From positions 1-45,095 of the forward strand of contig VGZJ01000013.1 in NCBI GenBank assembly GCA_016872595.1: a stretch of DNA of 45,095 bases, in the 5' to 3' direction. Below are positions 22,862 through 30,389 of this stretch, one piece after another; the first letter of the stretch is position 1; the number at the start of each line of letters is the position of its first letter. This DNA is from Planctomycetota bacterium. Lineage in GTDB: Bacteria; Planctomycetota; Planctomycetia; Gemmatales; Gemmataceae. The position numbers were made by a program, and so were the translations under genes. Under the pieces are notes generated by a model that worked only from the letters and a program-made list of their open reading frames with translations, was not told where the DNA came from and did no database searches.

Positions 22862-23584
22862 TCAGTCGGCTTCGGTGCGGTCGGGGAGCGGGTCGATCTT
22901 GGGGCGCGACTTGGTCGGCTTGGTCGGGCGCGCCGTACTCGCCGCCGCGCCGGGGGTCGGCGTTGGGTCGCGTAGCGCGCTCACGCTCAGGTGCGACGTG
23001 GAGGGCGGCGACATCTCGCGCAGCTTCTTCCGCGCCCGCGACAGGATCGCCCCGATGGTGTTCACCGGGATGTCCAGCGCCGTGCTGATCTCCTCGTAGG
23101 TGCGGCCCTCCATGTAGTAGAGCCGCACGATCTCGCGGTCTTGGCCCCGGAGCCGGCGCAGCAGCTTCTCCACCTCCTCCAAGCTCTCGAGGCCCTTATG
23201 CGCGGCGGGGGCGTCGTCCGGGTCCGGGGCCGCCAGCCGCGCGTCGCCCCGGCTGATCGCGTCGCGCACCTTCTGCCGCCGCGTCAGCTCGTGGACGCAC
23301 ACCCGCCGCGCGATCACGGTCAGGTACGTGGCAAGGCTCGACTCCTTGCGGAACTCGCGCAGCACCTTAAAGTTGTCGGCGACGAGGCGCAGCAGCACCT
23401 CGGCGGCGATGTCCTCGACGTCTTCGGGGGCGATGCGGACGCTGCGCAGGTGCGCCGTGTACCGTACGGTGTGGTAGATGAGGCTGAGGAAGCGGTCGAC
23501 GAAGTCGTTCCACGAACCCGGTTCGCGGGCGAGGCACCGTTTGAGAAGGGTGCGGTCGACGTCGGTGAACGGGGTCTCGTCCAC
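22862..23584 (-). CDS. ECF-type sigma-70 family RNA polymerase sigma factor
   Basis: The protein has region 2 (LIYHTVRYTAHLRSVRIAPE, then DVEDIAAEVLLRLVADNF, FRKESSLATYLTVIARRVCV) and region 4 (RLRGQDREIVRLYYMEGRTY, then EEISTALDIPVNTIGAILSR, ARKKLREM). A Ser/Thr/Pro-rich tail of about 45 residues follows, ending PKIDPLPDRTEAD, which could bind a partner. The GTG at 23584 (VDETPFTDVDRTLLKRCL) is chosen with an ACGGA-like site; another GTG at 23623 is possible, and the open frame further upstream reads as noncoding. It comes first in the minus-strand set sigma, kinase, phosphatase, methyltransferase. Confidence 0.85.
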   Translation of the reverse strand: MDETPFTDVDRTLLKRCLAREPGSWNDFVDRFLSLIYHTVRYTAHLRSVRIAPEDVEDIAAEVLLRLVADNFKVLREFRKESSLATYLTVIARRVCVHELTRRQKVRDAISRGDARLAAPDPDDAPAAHKGLESLEEVEKLLRRLRGQDREIVRLYYMEGRTYEEISTALDIPVNTIGAILSRARKKLREMSPPSTSHLSVSALRDPTPTPGAAASTARPTKPTKSRPKIDPLPDRTEAD

Positions 23585-23770
23585 GACCGTGATCCGTGGG
23601 GTGAAGGGGCCGGCCCGTGCCACTAGGAACCAGCGTACCCGGTCGGGCGTCGGTCCACAACCGCCGCGGTCGGGTTCCCCATAATACGTCCGCCCCCGCG
23701 CCCGGCCCAAACGGTCGCACCGGCGCGGCAACCTTTACCGCCCCAAAGGAGAAGGGAGGAACGAGAAGGG

Positions 23771-23802
23771 AAAACGAAAAAACGCCCGCCAAAGGCGGGC
23801 GC
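23771..23802 (-). terminator. Rho-independent terminator (minus strand)
   Basis: On the minus strand CGCCCGCC-TTT-GGCGGGCG is followed by TTTTTTCGTTTT, a classic stem and T-run. It lies after the IS5 remnant and the ridA gene and before the sigma-factor gene, separating the two minus-strand units. Confidence 0.8.
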
Positions 23803-23888
23803 GGGGAAGGGCAGTGGTGTTGGGGTTTGCGAAGTCGCATGGGCGAGCCGCCTGTCTTTTCACGTACTTTCGCTGCGTCATCGGCCGT

Positions 23889-24263
23889 TCATGTTTGGGG
23901 AGAGAACTCAACCCAACCGAGGGCATGTGGACAGTAGCTCTCCTGCAACAGGATCATACCGGCGGCTACGTACACGAAGGCCAAGTAGTTGCCGGCGGTC
24001 TTCTCGTACCGTGGCGACCCGGCGGTACTGCTTGGCCTTCGCCCAGAACCGCTCGACCAAGTTCCGGTCCTTGTACCGATGCCAGTCGGTGTCCCGTTGG
24101 ACCGTTCTGTTCTTCTGGGTCGGGATCACCACACGCGCGCCGACCGCGCGCACGCGCTCGACCACCGCATCGCTGTCGTATCCCTTGTCCCCGATACCCA
24201 CACGCCGGCGCGGGACCACCGGTCGAACCGACGCCACACCGCGTTCCAGTTCCCGAACGAGCG
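23889..24263 (-). pseudogene. IS5-family transposase, 3' remnant with frameshift
   Basis: The frame holds the end of a DDE transposase: VGIGDKGYDSDAVVERVRAV, VVIPTQKNRTVQRDTDWHRY and KDRNLVERFWAKAKQYRRVA with the catalytic Glu in the ERF motif. It then shifts frame: TRYEKTAGNYLAFVYVAAGM, then ILLQES, continues after a loss of two bases. The first half with the first two catalytic Asp residues is gone. The remnant begins right after the stop of ridA. No terminal repeats are seen. Confidence 0.8.
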
Positions 24264-24731
24264 TCACTTCTTCAACTGGAAGATCGCTTCGACTTCGACG
24301 CTGCAGCCGAGCGGGAGTTGGCCCATGCCGAGCGCGGTGCGGGCGTGGCGGCCGTGTTCCGGGCCGAACACTTCTTTCAGCAGGTTCGTTGCGCCGTTGA
24401 TGACGAGGTGGCAGTCGCAGAAGTCCGGGTCGGCGTTCACGTAGCCGGTCACGCGAACGACGCGCTCGATGCGGTCCAGCGAGCCGAGCTTGGTGACGAG
24501 CGCGCGCAGGATATTGGCCGCGCACAGCGCCGCGGCCTTCGTCGCGTCCTCGACCGACACCTGCGACGGCACCTTGCCCTTGCTCGTCAGCACGCCGGCG
24601 TCGTAGGGCACTTGGCCGCTGGCGTACACCGTGTCGCCGAGGACCGAGAGTAGGTCGATGACCGGCCCTTCCTTCGGGCCGCGGTCGAGCGGGTAGCCGG
24701 CGGCTTCGAGCTTCTTTTCGCGTTCGCCCAT
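24264..24731 (-). CDS. RidA/YjgF-family protein
   Basis: This belongs to the Rid family, whose best-known members hydrolyse reactive enamine or imine intermediates in the cytoplasm. The 155-residue sequence has GDTVYASGQVPYDAGVL, VEDATKAAALCAANILRAL, IERVVRVTGYVNADPDF and LPLGCSVEVEAIF. The usual arginine in the final conserved block (R105 of RidA, followed by xxVE) is not clearly present, so it may be a divergent Rid subtype, and a symbol is not given. The start is MGEREKKLEAAGYPL; a longer start at 24776 lacks support. The C-terminus is whole although the IS5 remnant touches it. Confidence 0.87.
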   Translation of the reverse strand: MGEREKKLEAAGYPLDRGPKEGPVIDLLSVLGDTVYASGQVPYDAGVLTSKGKVPSQVSVEDATKAAALCAANILRALVTKLGSLDRIERVVRVTGYVNADPDFCDCHLVINGATNLLKEVFGPEHGRHARTALGMGQLPLGCSVEVEAIFQLKK

Positions 24732-24789
24732 GACGTGGCACCTCGTAAGGAGACAGGTTGCCTGTCCTACGATCACGTGCGCCGCGCGG

Positions 24790-25170
24790 CTACGTCTTCG
24801 GCAGGCCCGGCGGCGCGACTGGTTGGTCGAACTCGACCGACTTCACGTAGGGCAGTTTCTTGAGCGCGTCCAGTAACTTCGCGCCGGTGTCCTTGTCGCC
24901 GCCGGTCCAGTGAACCGCGCCGCCGTTGATGATCGTGTACCAGTGTGTCAGCTTCACCTCCGGCTTGCCCGGCAGCTTCGCGGCCAGTTCCTTCAGGTCC
25001 TTCTCGAACAGCGGCTTGAACTCCTTCACCTTCGTGTTCGCCTCGACGTCGTTCACCTTCTTCCCGTTGAACTGGAAGATGAGGCCGTTGATCCCCTCGC
25101 CCGGCTTGCCGGGTTGCGGCGGCGGGGGTGGCGGCGCGGACACGGCCAGCACGAGCAGCGTAGCGAGCAT
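24790..25170 (-). CDS. Small secreted protein of unknown function
   Basis: This 126-residue protein starts MLATLLVLAVSAPPPPPPQP, a short signal-like segment followed by a Pro-rich linker. The mature part is a compact alpha/beta sequence (GLIFQFNGKKVNDVEANTKV, THWYTIINGGAVHWTGGDKD, LDALKKLPYVKSVEFDQP), possibly a small ferredoxin-like fold. GGAGG lies about seven bases before the ATG. I do not recognise the family. It is divergent from the esterase gene with a 66-base gap, so the two may share a promoter region. Confidence 0.75.
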   Translation of the reverse strand: MLATLLVLAVSAPPPPPPQPGKPGEGINGLIFQFNGKKVNDVEANTKVKEFKPLFEKDLKELAAKLPGKPEVKLTHWYTIINGGAVHWTGGDKDTGAKLLDALKKLPYVKSVEFDQPVAPPGLPKT

Positions 25171-25236
25171 GGTGCTACCTCCGATTGGGGCGAGTACACT
25201 ATCGGAACTTCTCTCCCGTAGAGTATCGGACCCGCC

Positions 25237-26265
25237 ATGCGACCGCTCGTTCTCGCTTTGCTCGCGTCATCCCCGACGCCGCTACTCGCCGCAGACCCGC
25301 CGAAGCCGATCAAGGTCTTCGTTCTCGCCGGGCAGTCCAATATGGAGGGCAAGGCGAAGATGTCGCTGGTGGAGTATCAGGCCGAGCAAGCCGCGACCCG
25401 CGACCTGTTCAAGCACTGGCGCAAAGACGGCAAGTGGACCGAGCGCGACGACGTGTGGATCAAGTTCCTCGACCGCAAGGGGAAGCTCACGGTCGGCTAC
25501 GGCTCGCCCAAGTGCATCGGCCCGGAACTGGAGTTCGGCACCGTCGTGGGCGACCGCTACGGCGAGCAGGTGCTGCTCATCAAGACCGCGTGGGGCGGGC
25601 GCAGCCTGTACCGCGACTTCCGTTCGCCGAGCGCGAAGCTGCCCGATGAAAAGGTACTGGAGCAGATGCTCACGAACTTGAAGAAGCAGAAGGGGAAGGA
25701 GAACAGCACGCTCGACGACGTGAAGAAGCCGTTCGGCGCGGCGTACCGTGACATGCTCGCGGAGGTCAACGGCACGCTCGCGGACATCAAGAAGCACTTC
25801 CCCGATTACAAGGATCAGGGCTACGAACTGGCCGGGTTCATCTGGTTTCAGGGCTGGAACGACATGATCTCGGCCGACGCAACCGCAGAGTACACCGTGA
25901 ACCTCGCGCACTTCATCCGCGACGTGCGGACGGACTTCAAGTCGCCGAAGTTGCCGTTCGTGGTCGGGCAAATGGGCGTGGACGGCGAGAAGGCGGCCGG
26001 CGGCGTGAAGAAGTTCAAGGACGCGCAGGCCGCGGTGGCGGATCTGAGCGAGTTCAACGGGAACGTGGCACTCGTAAAGACCGACGCCTTTTGGGACTTG
26101 GAAGCCGAGGCGGTGTTCAAGAAGGGGTGGCGCGAGAACATCGACGAGTGGAACAAGGTGGGCAGCGACTTCCCGTTCCACTATCTGGGTAGTGCGAAGA
26201 CCATGTGCAAGATCGGCCGGGCGTTCGGGCACGCTGTTCTGGAACTTCGTGGCGAGAAGAAGTAA
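25237..26265 (+). CDS. Secreted SASA-type carbohydrate esterase (sialate O-acetylesterase-like)
   Basis: The family removes acetyl groups from sugars. In 342 residues there is a signal peptide (MRPLVLALLASSPTPLLAAD), block I with the catalytic Ser (KVFVLAGQSNMEGKAK), IKTAWGGRSLYRDF, GFIWFQGWNDM, and near the end DFPFHYLGSAKTMCKIG with the Asp/His pair. A Lys-rich insert (about 130-165) separates the blocks. The stop shares its last base with the start of the next gene (TAATG), suggesting coupled translation. The natural sugar substrate is unknown. Confidence 0.88.
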   Translation: MRPLVLALLASSPTPLLAADPPKPIKVFVLAGQSNMEGKAKMSLVEYQAEQAATRDLFKHWRKDGKWTERDDVWIKFLDRKGKLTVGYGSPKCIGPELEFGTVVGDRYGEQVLLIKTAWGGRSLYRDFRSPSAKLPDEKVLEQMLTNLKKQKGKENSTLDDVKKPFGAAYRDMLAEVNGTLADIKKHFPDYKDQGYELAGFIWFQGWNDMISADATAEYTVNLAHFIRDVRTDFKSPKLPFVVGQMGVDGEKAAGGVKKFKDAQAAVADLSEFNGNVALVKTDAFWDLEAEAVFKKGWRENIDEWNKVGSDFPFHYLGSAKTMCKIGRAFGHAVLELRGEKK

Positions 26266-27428
26266 TGCGCAGTCGCCGCGCCAAATCTGTTCCGCCCGCC
26301 GCGCCCGTGGCGCGCGCGCCGCGCGCGGGGTTCTGGACGCGCCGCCGCGCCGTTTACGCTGCGCTCGTGCTGCTGGTCGGCGCGGCGGCGTGGGGGGCGT
26401 GGGAGCGGTGGAAGCCGGACCCGCTGCGCGAGGCCCGCGCCGCGCTCGACCGGCGCGAGTTCCAGACCGCCGTGAACCTGCTCGCGGCGCGGTTGGAGAA
26501 GAATCCGACCGACAAGGCCGCGGCCCTGCTCCTCGCACAAACGGCCCGCCGCGCCAACGATTTCAACCGCGCGCGGTTGCTGCACGCCGAGTACGAACAA
26601 CGGTTCGGTTCCACGCCGGAACTGGAGCGCGAGGTGCGGCTCTTGCGCGCGCAAACGGGCAGCGGTCCGGAACTGGCACGGGTGTTCGCGGAGGTTGTGG
26701 CGAAACCCGGCGCGCCCGACGCTGCGCTCGCGGCCGAGGCGTTCATCGAGGGGAAGTTCCGCGTGGTCGCGCCGCTGGGCGCGGGCCGCGCGGACCCGGC
26801 GACCGAGGAGGCCGCGCTCGCGGCGGTTGAGGCCGCGGCCCCGGACCTGACCCGCGCCGTCGACCTGTGGCTCGGCGCGCGCCCCGGCACGGCCGATCAA
26901 GTGCAGGGCCGGCTCTGGCGCGCGCGGCTCGACTTCGCGCTGAACAAGCACCCGAGTGGGGTCGCCGCGCTGCGCGAGGCACTGGCCCGCGACCCCGACC
27001 ACTACGAGGCCCGCTACCAACTGGCGCAGGCGGTCGCCCAGTCGGACCCGGACGCCGCCATCGCCCATTTCGAGCAGCTCCTGCAGGCGCGCCCGACCGA
27101 CACGGCCGTGCGGTTCGCGCTGGCGACCGCGTGCCGGAGCGTGGGCCGCGCCGCCGACGCCCGCCGGCTGCTCGACGCGATGCTGACCCGCGACCCCAAC
27201 GACCTGTCGGCGCTGATCGAACTCAGCCACCTCGAACTGGACGCGGGGAACCCGACGGCGGCCGAAGTACTGCTGAAGAAGGCCCACGCGCGCGTGCCGA
27301 ACATCGGTGAGACGAACCTCGCGCTGGCCCGGTGCATGCAACTGGCCGGGAAGCCCGCCGAGGCCGCGAAGTACCGCGCGCGGTTCGACGAGATCGAGGC
27401 CGCGCTCCGCACGCCGCCGAAGAAGTAA
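26265..27428 (+). CDS. Membrane-anchored TPR protein
   Basis: This 387-residue protein has a short cytoplasmic N-terminus, one membrane helix (AVYAALVLLVGAAAWGAW, about 32-50), then at least seven TPR-like repeats outside the cytoplasm: LREARAALDRREFQTAVNLL, AAALLLAQTARRANDFNRAR, YQLAQAVAQSDPDAAIAHFE, LATACRSVGRAADARRLLDA, LIELSHLELDAGNPTAAEVL and ALARCMQLAGKPAEAAKYRA. It probably acts as a scaffold. The start overlaps the esterase stop by one base. The next gene, after a palindrome, is a CRTAC1 lipoprotein; the pairing of TPR and CRTAC1 recurs twice downstream. Confidence 0.85.
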   Translation: MRSRRAKSVPPAAPVARAPRAGFWTRRRAVYAALVLLVGAAAWGAWERWKPDPLREARAALDRREFQTAVNLLAARLEKNPTDKAAALLLAQTARRANDFNRARLLHAEYEQRFGSTPELEREVRLLRAQTGSGPELARVFAEVVAKPGAPDAALAAEAFIEGKFRVVAPLGAGRADPATEEAALAAVEAAAPDLTRAVDLWLGARPGTADQVQGRLWRARLDFALNKHPSGVAALREALARDPDHYEARYQLAQAVAQSDPDAAIAHFEQLLQARPTDTAVRFALATACRSVGRAADARRLLDAMLTRDPNDLSALIELSHLELDAGNPTAAEVLLKKAHARVPNIGETNLALARCMQLAGKPAEAAKYRARFDEIEAALRTPPKK

Positions 27429-27516
27429 GAGTAGGCAACTCGCTCCGCGAGTTGCCACTTCCAAACACGCCCAACCCCGAAGAAATGGCAACTCGCGGAG
27501 CGAGTTGCCTACACTT
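27427..27516. repeat. GTAGGC-family palindromic element, ACTCGC variant
   Basis: Each arm holds GTAGGCAACTCGC, TCC, GCGAGTTGCC: a perfect ten-pair hairpin (GGCAACTCGC / GCGAGTTGCC). The second arm (27486-27512) is an exact inverted copy of the first (27431-27457); even the outer bases match. The spacer is 28 bases. It begins at the TPR gene stop and ends nine bases before the next start. Confidence 0.93.
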
Positions 27517-27525
27517 GAGAACCCC

Positions 27526-29280
27526 ATGCGCGCCCCGCTCCGCCGGTTCGGTCTGGCCGCCGCACTTGTCGCCGGCGCGTTCGCGTGCTCGCGCCCCGCG
27601 CCCACCGAGAAGACGCCGGAACCCGCGCCGCCGCCGGACCCCGCCGCGCCTCCGTACACCGGCCCGGCCTGGTTCGACGACGTGACCGAGGCGAGCGGCG
27701 TGCGGGCCACCACGCGCACCGGCGAAGAGGCCGACCGCTACACGATCCTCGAATCGCTGGGCTCCGGCGTCGCGCTGCTCGACTTCGACGGCGACGGCAA
27801 GCTCGACGTGTTCGTCGTGGGCGGCGGGTACTTCGGCGGCCCGGACAAGCTTGCCGGGCACCCGTCCAAGCTGTTCCGCAACACCGGAAACATGAAGTTC
27901 GAGGACGTGACCGCGACGGTCGGGCTGGAGCCGTTCGACTGGTGGTACACGCACGGCGCGGCCGTCGCCGATTACGACCGCGACGGCTGGCCCGACCTCG
28001 TCGTGACCGGGTTCGACCGCGTCGAAATGTTCCACAACGAGCCGGACGGGAAGGGCGGGCGCAAGTTCGTCGCGGTCGGCGCGAAACTCGGCCTGCGCGC
28101 GACCGGTTGGTGTACCGGGGCCGCGTGGGGCGACCTCGACGGCGACGGGTTCCCCGACCTGTACGTGTGCCGGTACTGCGACTGGTCGTTCGCCAACAAC
28201 CCGAACTGCAAGGCGCAAACGGGCGGCGTCCCGCGCGACGTGTGCCCGCCGCAGAAGTTCAAGCCACAGGTTCACGCGCTGTTCAAGAACGACAAGGGCA
28301 CCGCGTTCCGCGACGTGTCCGCGGACCACGCCTTCAAGCCCGACGGTTGCGGGCTGGGTGTGGTCACCGTGGACGTGAACGGCGACGGCAAGCCGGACGT
28401 GTACGTCGCCAACGACGCGACCAACAACTTCCTGTTCTTCAACCGCGACGGCAAACTCGAAGAGAAGGGGTTGGGCGCGGGCGTCGCGGTGGACGAGAGC
28501 GGCCGGTACAACGGCAGCATGGGCACCGACGCGGCCGACTACAACGGCACCGGGCGCGCGTCGATCTGGGTCACGAACTTTCAGGGCGAACTCCACGCGC
28601 TGTACCACAACCTCGGCGATGGGCGGTTCGATTTCCGCTCCCGCAAAGTCGGGATCGGCAGCATCGGGCTGTCCCGCGTCGGGTTCGGCACCGCGTTCGC
28701 CGACCTCGACGGCGACGGCTGGGAAGACCTCGCCGTCGTTCACGGGCACGTGCTCCGGCACCCGGCGTCCAGTTCCGCGAAGCAACTGCCCGTGCTGTTC
28801 CACAACGTGCCGGGCGACGACGGTCGCTCGTTCAAGGACGTGTCGAACCGCGGTGGCCCGTACTTCAAGGTGGCCGCGCTCGGGCGCGGACTGGCCGTCG
28901 GCGACCTCGACAACGACGGCCGCCCGGACCTCGTGACCACGCAGAGCAACGGTCCGGTCGCGGTCCTACGGAACGTGCCGGACCGTGGCGGGCAGCCGTG
29001 GCTCGGTCTGAAACTGATCGGCACGGCTCACCGCGACATCATCGGCTCCACGGTCACGATCGAGGGCGCGGCGCGCACGCTCACGCGATTCGTGAAGGGC
29101 GGCGGCAGTTACCTGAGCGCCAGCGACCCCCGCGTGCTGACCGGGCTGGGCGGCGTCGGTAAGGTCAAGCGCGTGACGGTTCGGTGGTCGTGGGGCGTAA
29201 CGCAGAGCTGGGACGGCATCGAGGCGGGCGCGTACTGGGAACTGCGCGAGGGGGAGAAGGTAGCGAAGAAACTGCCCTGA
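27526..29280 (+). CDS. CRTAC1-family lipoprotein (FG-GAP/VCBS repeats with ASPIC/UnbV domain)
   Basis: The 584-residue protein begins MRAPLRRFGLAAALVAGAFA followed by Cys, a lipoprotein signal, then a Pro-rich linker. Seven FG-GAP units with calcium-type Asp motifs follow: DFDGDGKLDVF, DYDRDGWPDLV, DLDGDGFPDLY, DVNGDGKPDVY, a decayed DYNGTGRASIW, DLDGDGWEDLA and DLDNDGRPDLV. The UnbV domain ends it (GSTVTIEGAARTLTRFVKGG, SYLSASDPRVLTGLGGV). A Cys-rich loop between repeats 3 and 4 (CRYCDW, NNPNC, DVCPP) may form disulfides or bind metal. It is probably a membrane-tethered periplasmic propeller; the ligand is unknown. Confidence 0.88.
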   Translation: MRAPLRRFGLAAALVAGAFACSRPAPTEKTPEPAPPPDPAAPPYTGPAWFDDVTEASGVRATTRTGEEADRYTILESLGSGVALLDFDGDGKLDVFVVGGGYFGGPDKLAGHPSKLFRNTGNMKFEDVTATVGLEPFDWWYTHGAAVADYDRDGWPDLVVTGFDRVEMFHNEPDGKGGRKFVAVGAKLGLRATGWCTGAAWGDLDGDGFPDLYVCRYCDWSFANNPNCKAQTGGVPRDVCPPQKFKPQVHALFKNDKGTAFRDVSADHAFKPDGCGLGVVTVDVNGDGKPDVYVANDATNNFLFFNRDGKLEEKGLGAGVAVDESGRYNGSMGTDAADYNGTGRASIWVTNFQGELHALYHNLGDGRFDFRSRKVGIGSIGLSRVGFGTAFADLDGDGWEDLAVVHGHVLRHPASSSAKQLPVLFHNVPGDDGRSFKDVSNRGGPYFKVAALGRGLAVGDLDNDGRPDLVTTQSNGPVAVLRNVPDRGGQPWLGLKLIGTAHRDIIGSTVTIEGAARTLTRFVKGGGSYLSASDPRVLTGLGGVGKVKRVTVRWSWGVTQSWDGIEAGAYWELREGEKVAKKLP

Positions 29281-29296
29281 AGCCGCTCGCGGCTTC
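29279..29296. terminator. Hairpin between convergent genes
   Basis: GAAGCCGC-TC-GCGGCTTC is a perfect eight-pair stem that starts inside the CRTAC1 stop codon and ends seven bases from the nitrilase stop. It can fold from both strands and may act as a shared terminator. No T-run follows. Confidence 0.5.
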
Positions 29297-29303
29297 GCAC
29301 GGG

Positions 29304-30284
29304 TTACCCCTTCGCACGCGTGGTGCGCTCCTCGTTCCCGGCAATTGTGATCGGCCCGGCGGCCGCGCAACCCGTTGGGTAAGCCGGCTTCGGCGCAGTC
29401 CGGTACGCCTCCACGCGCCGGTGGGCCAGCATGTGGTGCCCGGTGCGCCGGGCGCGCTCGGCCCGCACCGCGGCCACGTCCACCGGCCCTACCACGATCT
29501 TCTCGCCGGGGCCGGGGTCGGCCTGCGACAGAACGCGCCCGTCGTGATCCACGATCATGCTCCCGCCGGGCCACGAGAACGGCGGGTAGTGCGCCGCGCT
29601 CGCGCCTTGGTTCGCCGCGACCACGCAGGCAACGTTCTCCAACGCGCGGCAGCGGTTCACCACGGTCCACCAGTCCATCGGCGGGGTCGCGCCCCACGGG
29701 TCCATGTACGCCGAGACGCGAATCAGCACCTCCGCGCCTTGGAGCGCGAGTTCGCGAATCGCTTCGGGAAAGAGCCAGTCGTAGCAGATGGCGCACCCGA
29801 GTTTGCCGATCTCGGTGTCGGCCACCGGGAACGGGTTCTCGTCGTAGCTGGGGATGTCGTGCGGGCTGGCGTGAACCTCCCACGGGAGCCACGGGTGAAC
29901 TTTGCGGTACTTGGTCAGCAGCCCGTCCGGGCCGATCAGACAGGTCGTGTTGAACACGCAGCCGGGGTACTTCGTATCCACCTCTAGGAAGCTGCCCGTT
30001 TGGATGTAGACGCCGAGGTCGCGGGCCTTGATGTGGTAGCGGTGCGTGTGCTCGTTGGGGATTTGCACCGCGAGCTTGTCGCGCAGTTCCTCGACGGTCT
30101 CGTAGATGGGCGCGGCGTGCGCGAACTCGGGGAACACGACCAGTTTCACGTCGCCGAACGGCCGGTACCCGATCACGGCGCGGTCGATCATGCCGAGCAT
30201 GTGCCCGACGCGGTCGGGGATCGCGCCGCGGTCGGCGGGGTTCGCGAAGTCCGTTTGGCACGCGGCGGCGAGGTAGCGAAGCAT
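29304..30284 (-). CDS. Nitrilase-family carbon-nitrogen hydrolase
   Basis: The family cleaves nonpeptide C-N bonds of amides or nitriles with a Glu-Lys-Cys triad. In 326 residues: VVFPEFAHAAPIYET (E53), TKYRKVHPWLPWEV (K128), and GKLGCAICYDWLFPEAIREL (C167). Further fits are NTTCLIGPDGLL, ENVACVVAANQG and GGSMIVDHDGRVL. No signal peptide is seen, so it is cytoplasmic. The C-terminus (YRTAPKPAYPTGCAAAGPIT) extends beyond the core. The substrate is unknown. Confidence 0.9.
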   Translation of the reverse strand: MLRYLAAACQTDFANPADRGAIPDRVGHMLGMIDRAVIGYRPFGDVKLVVFPEFAHAAPIYETVEELRDKLAVQIPNEHTHRYHIKARDLGVYIQTGSFLEVDTKYPGCVFNTTCLIGPDGLLTKYRKVHPWLPWEVHASPHDIPSYDENPFPVADTEIGKLGCAICYDWLFPEAIRELALQGAEVLIRVSAYMDPWGATPPMDWWTVVNRCRALENVACVVAANQGASAAHYPPFSWPGGSMIVDHDGRVLSQADPGPGEKIVVGPVDVAAVRAERARRTGHHMLAHRRVEAYRTAPKPAYPTGCAAAGPITIAGNEERTTRAKG

Positions 30285-30389
30285 GGCGACGGGTTCCCTT
30301 TCAAAGGCGCGGCCAAACGAGGTGTCTGGTCCCGCGCCCGTCGAGTATCCTTACTTATCTCTCTCCTGTCGTCCATTGACGAGTACCCG

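Noticed and set aside
23735-23926. 63-codon minus-strand frame before the sigma-factor gene
   Set aside because: It runs through the terminator stem and T-run and has no recognised motif.
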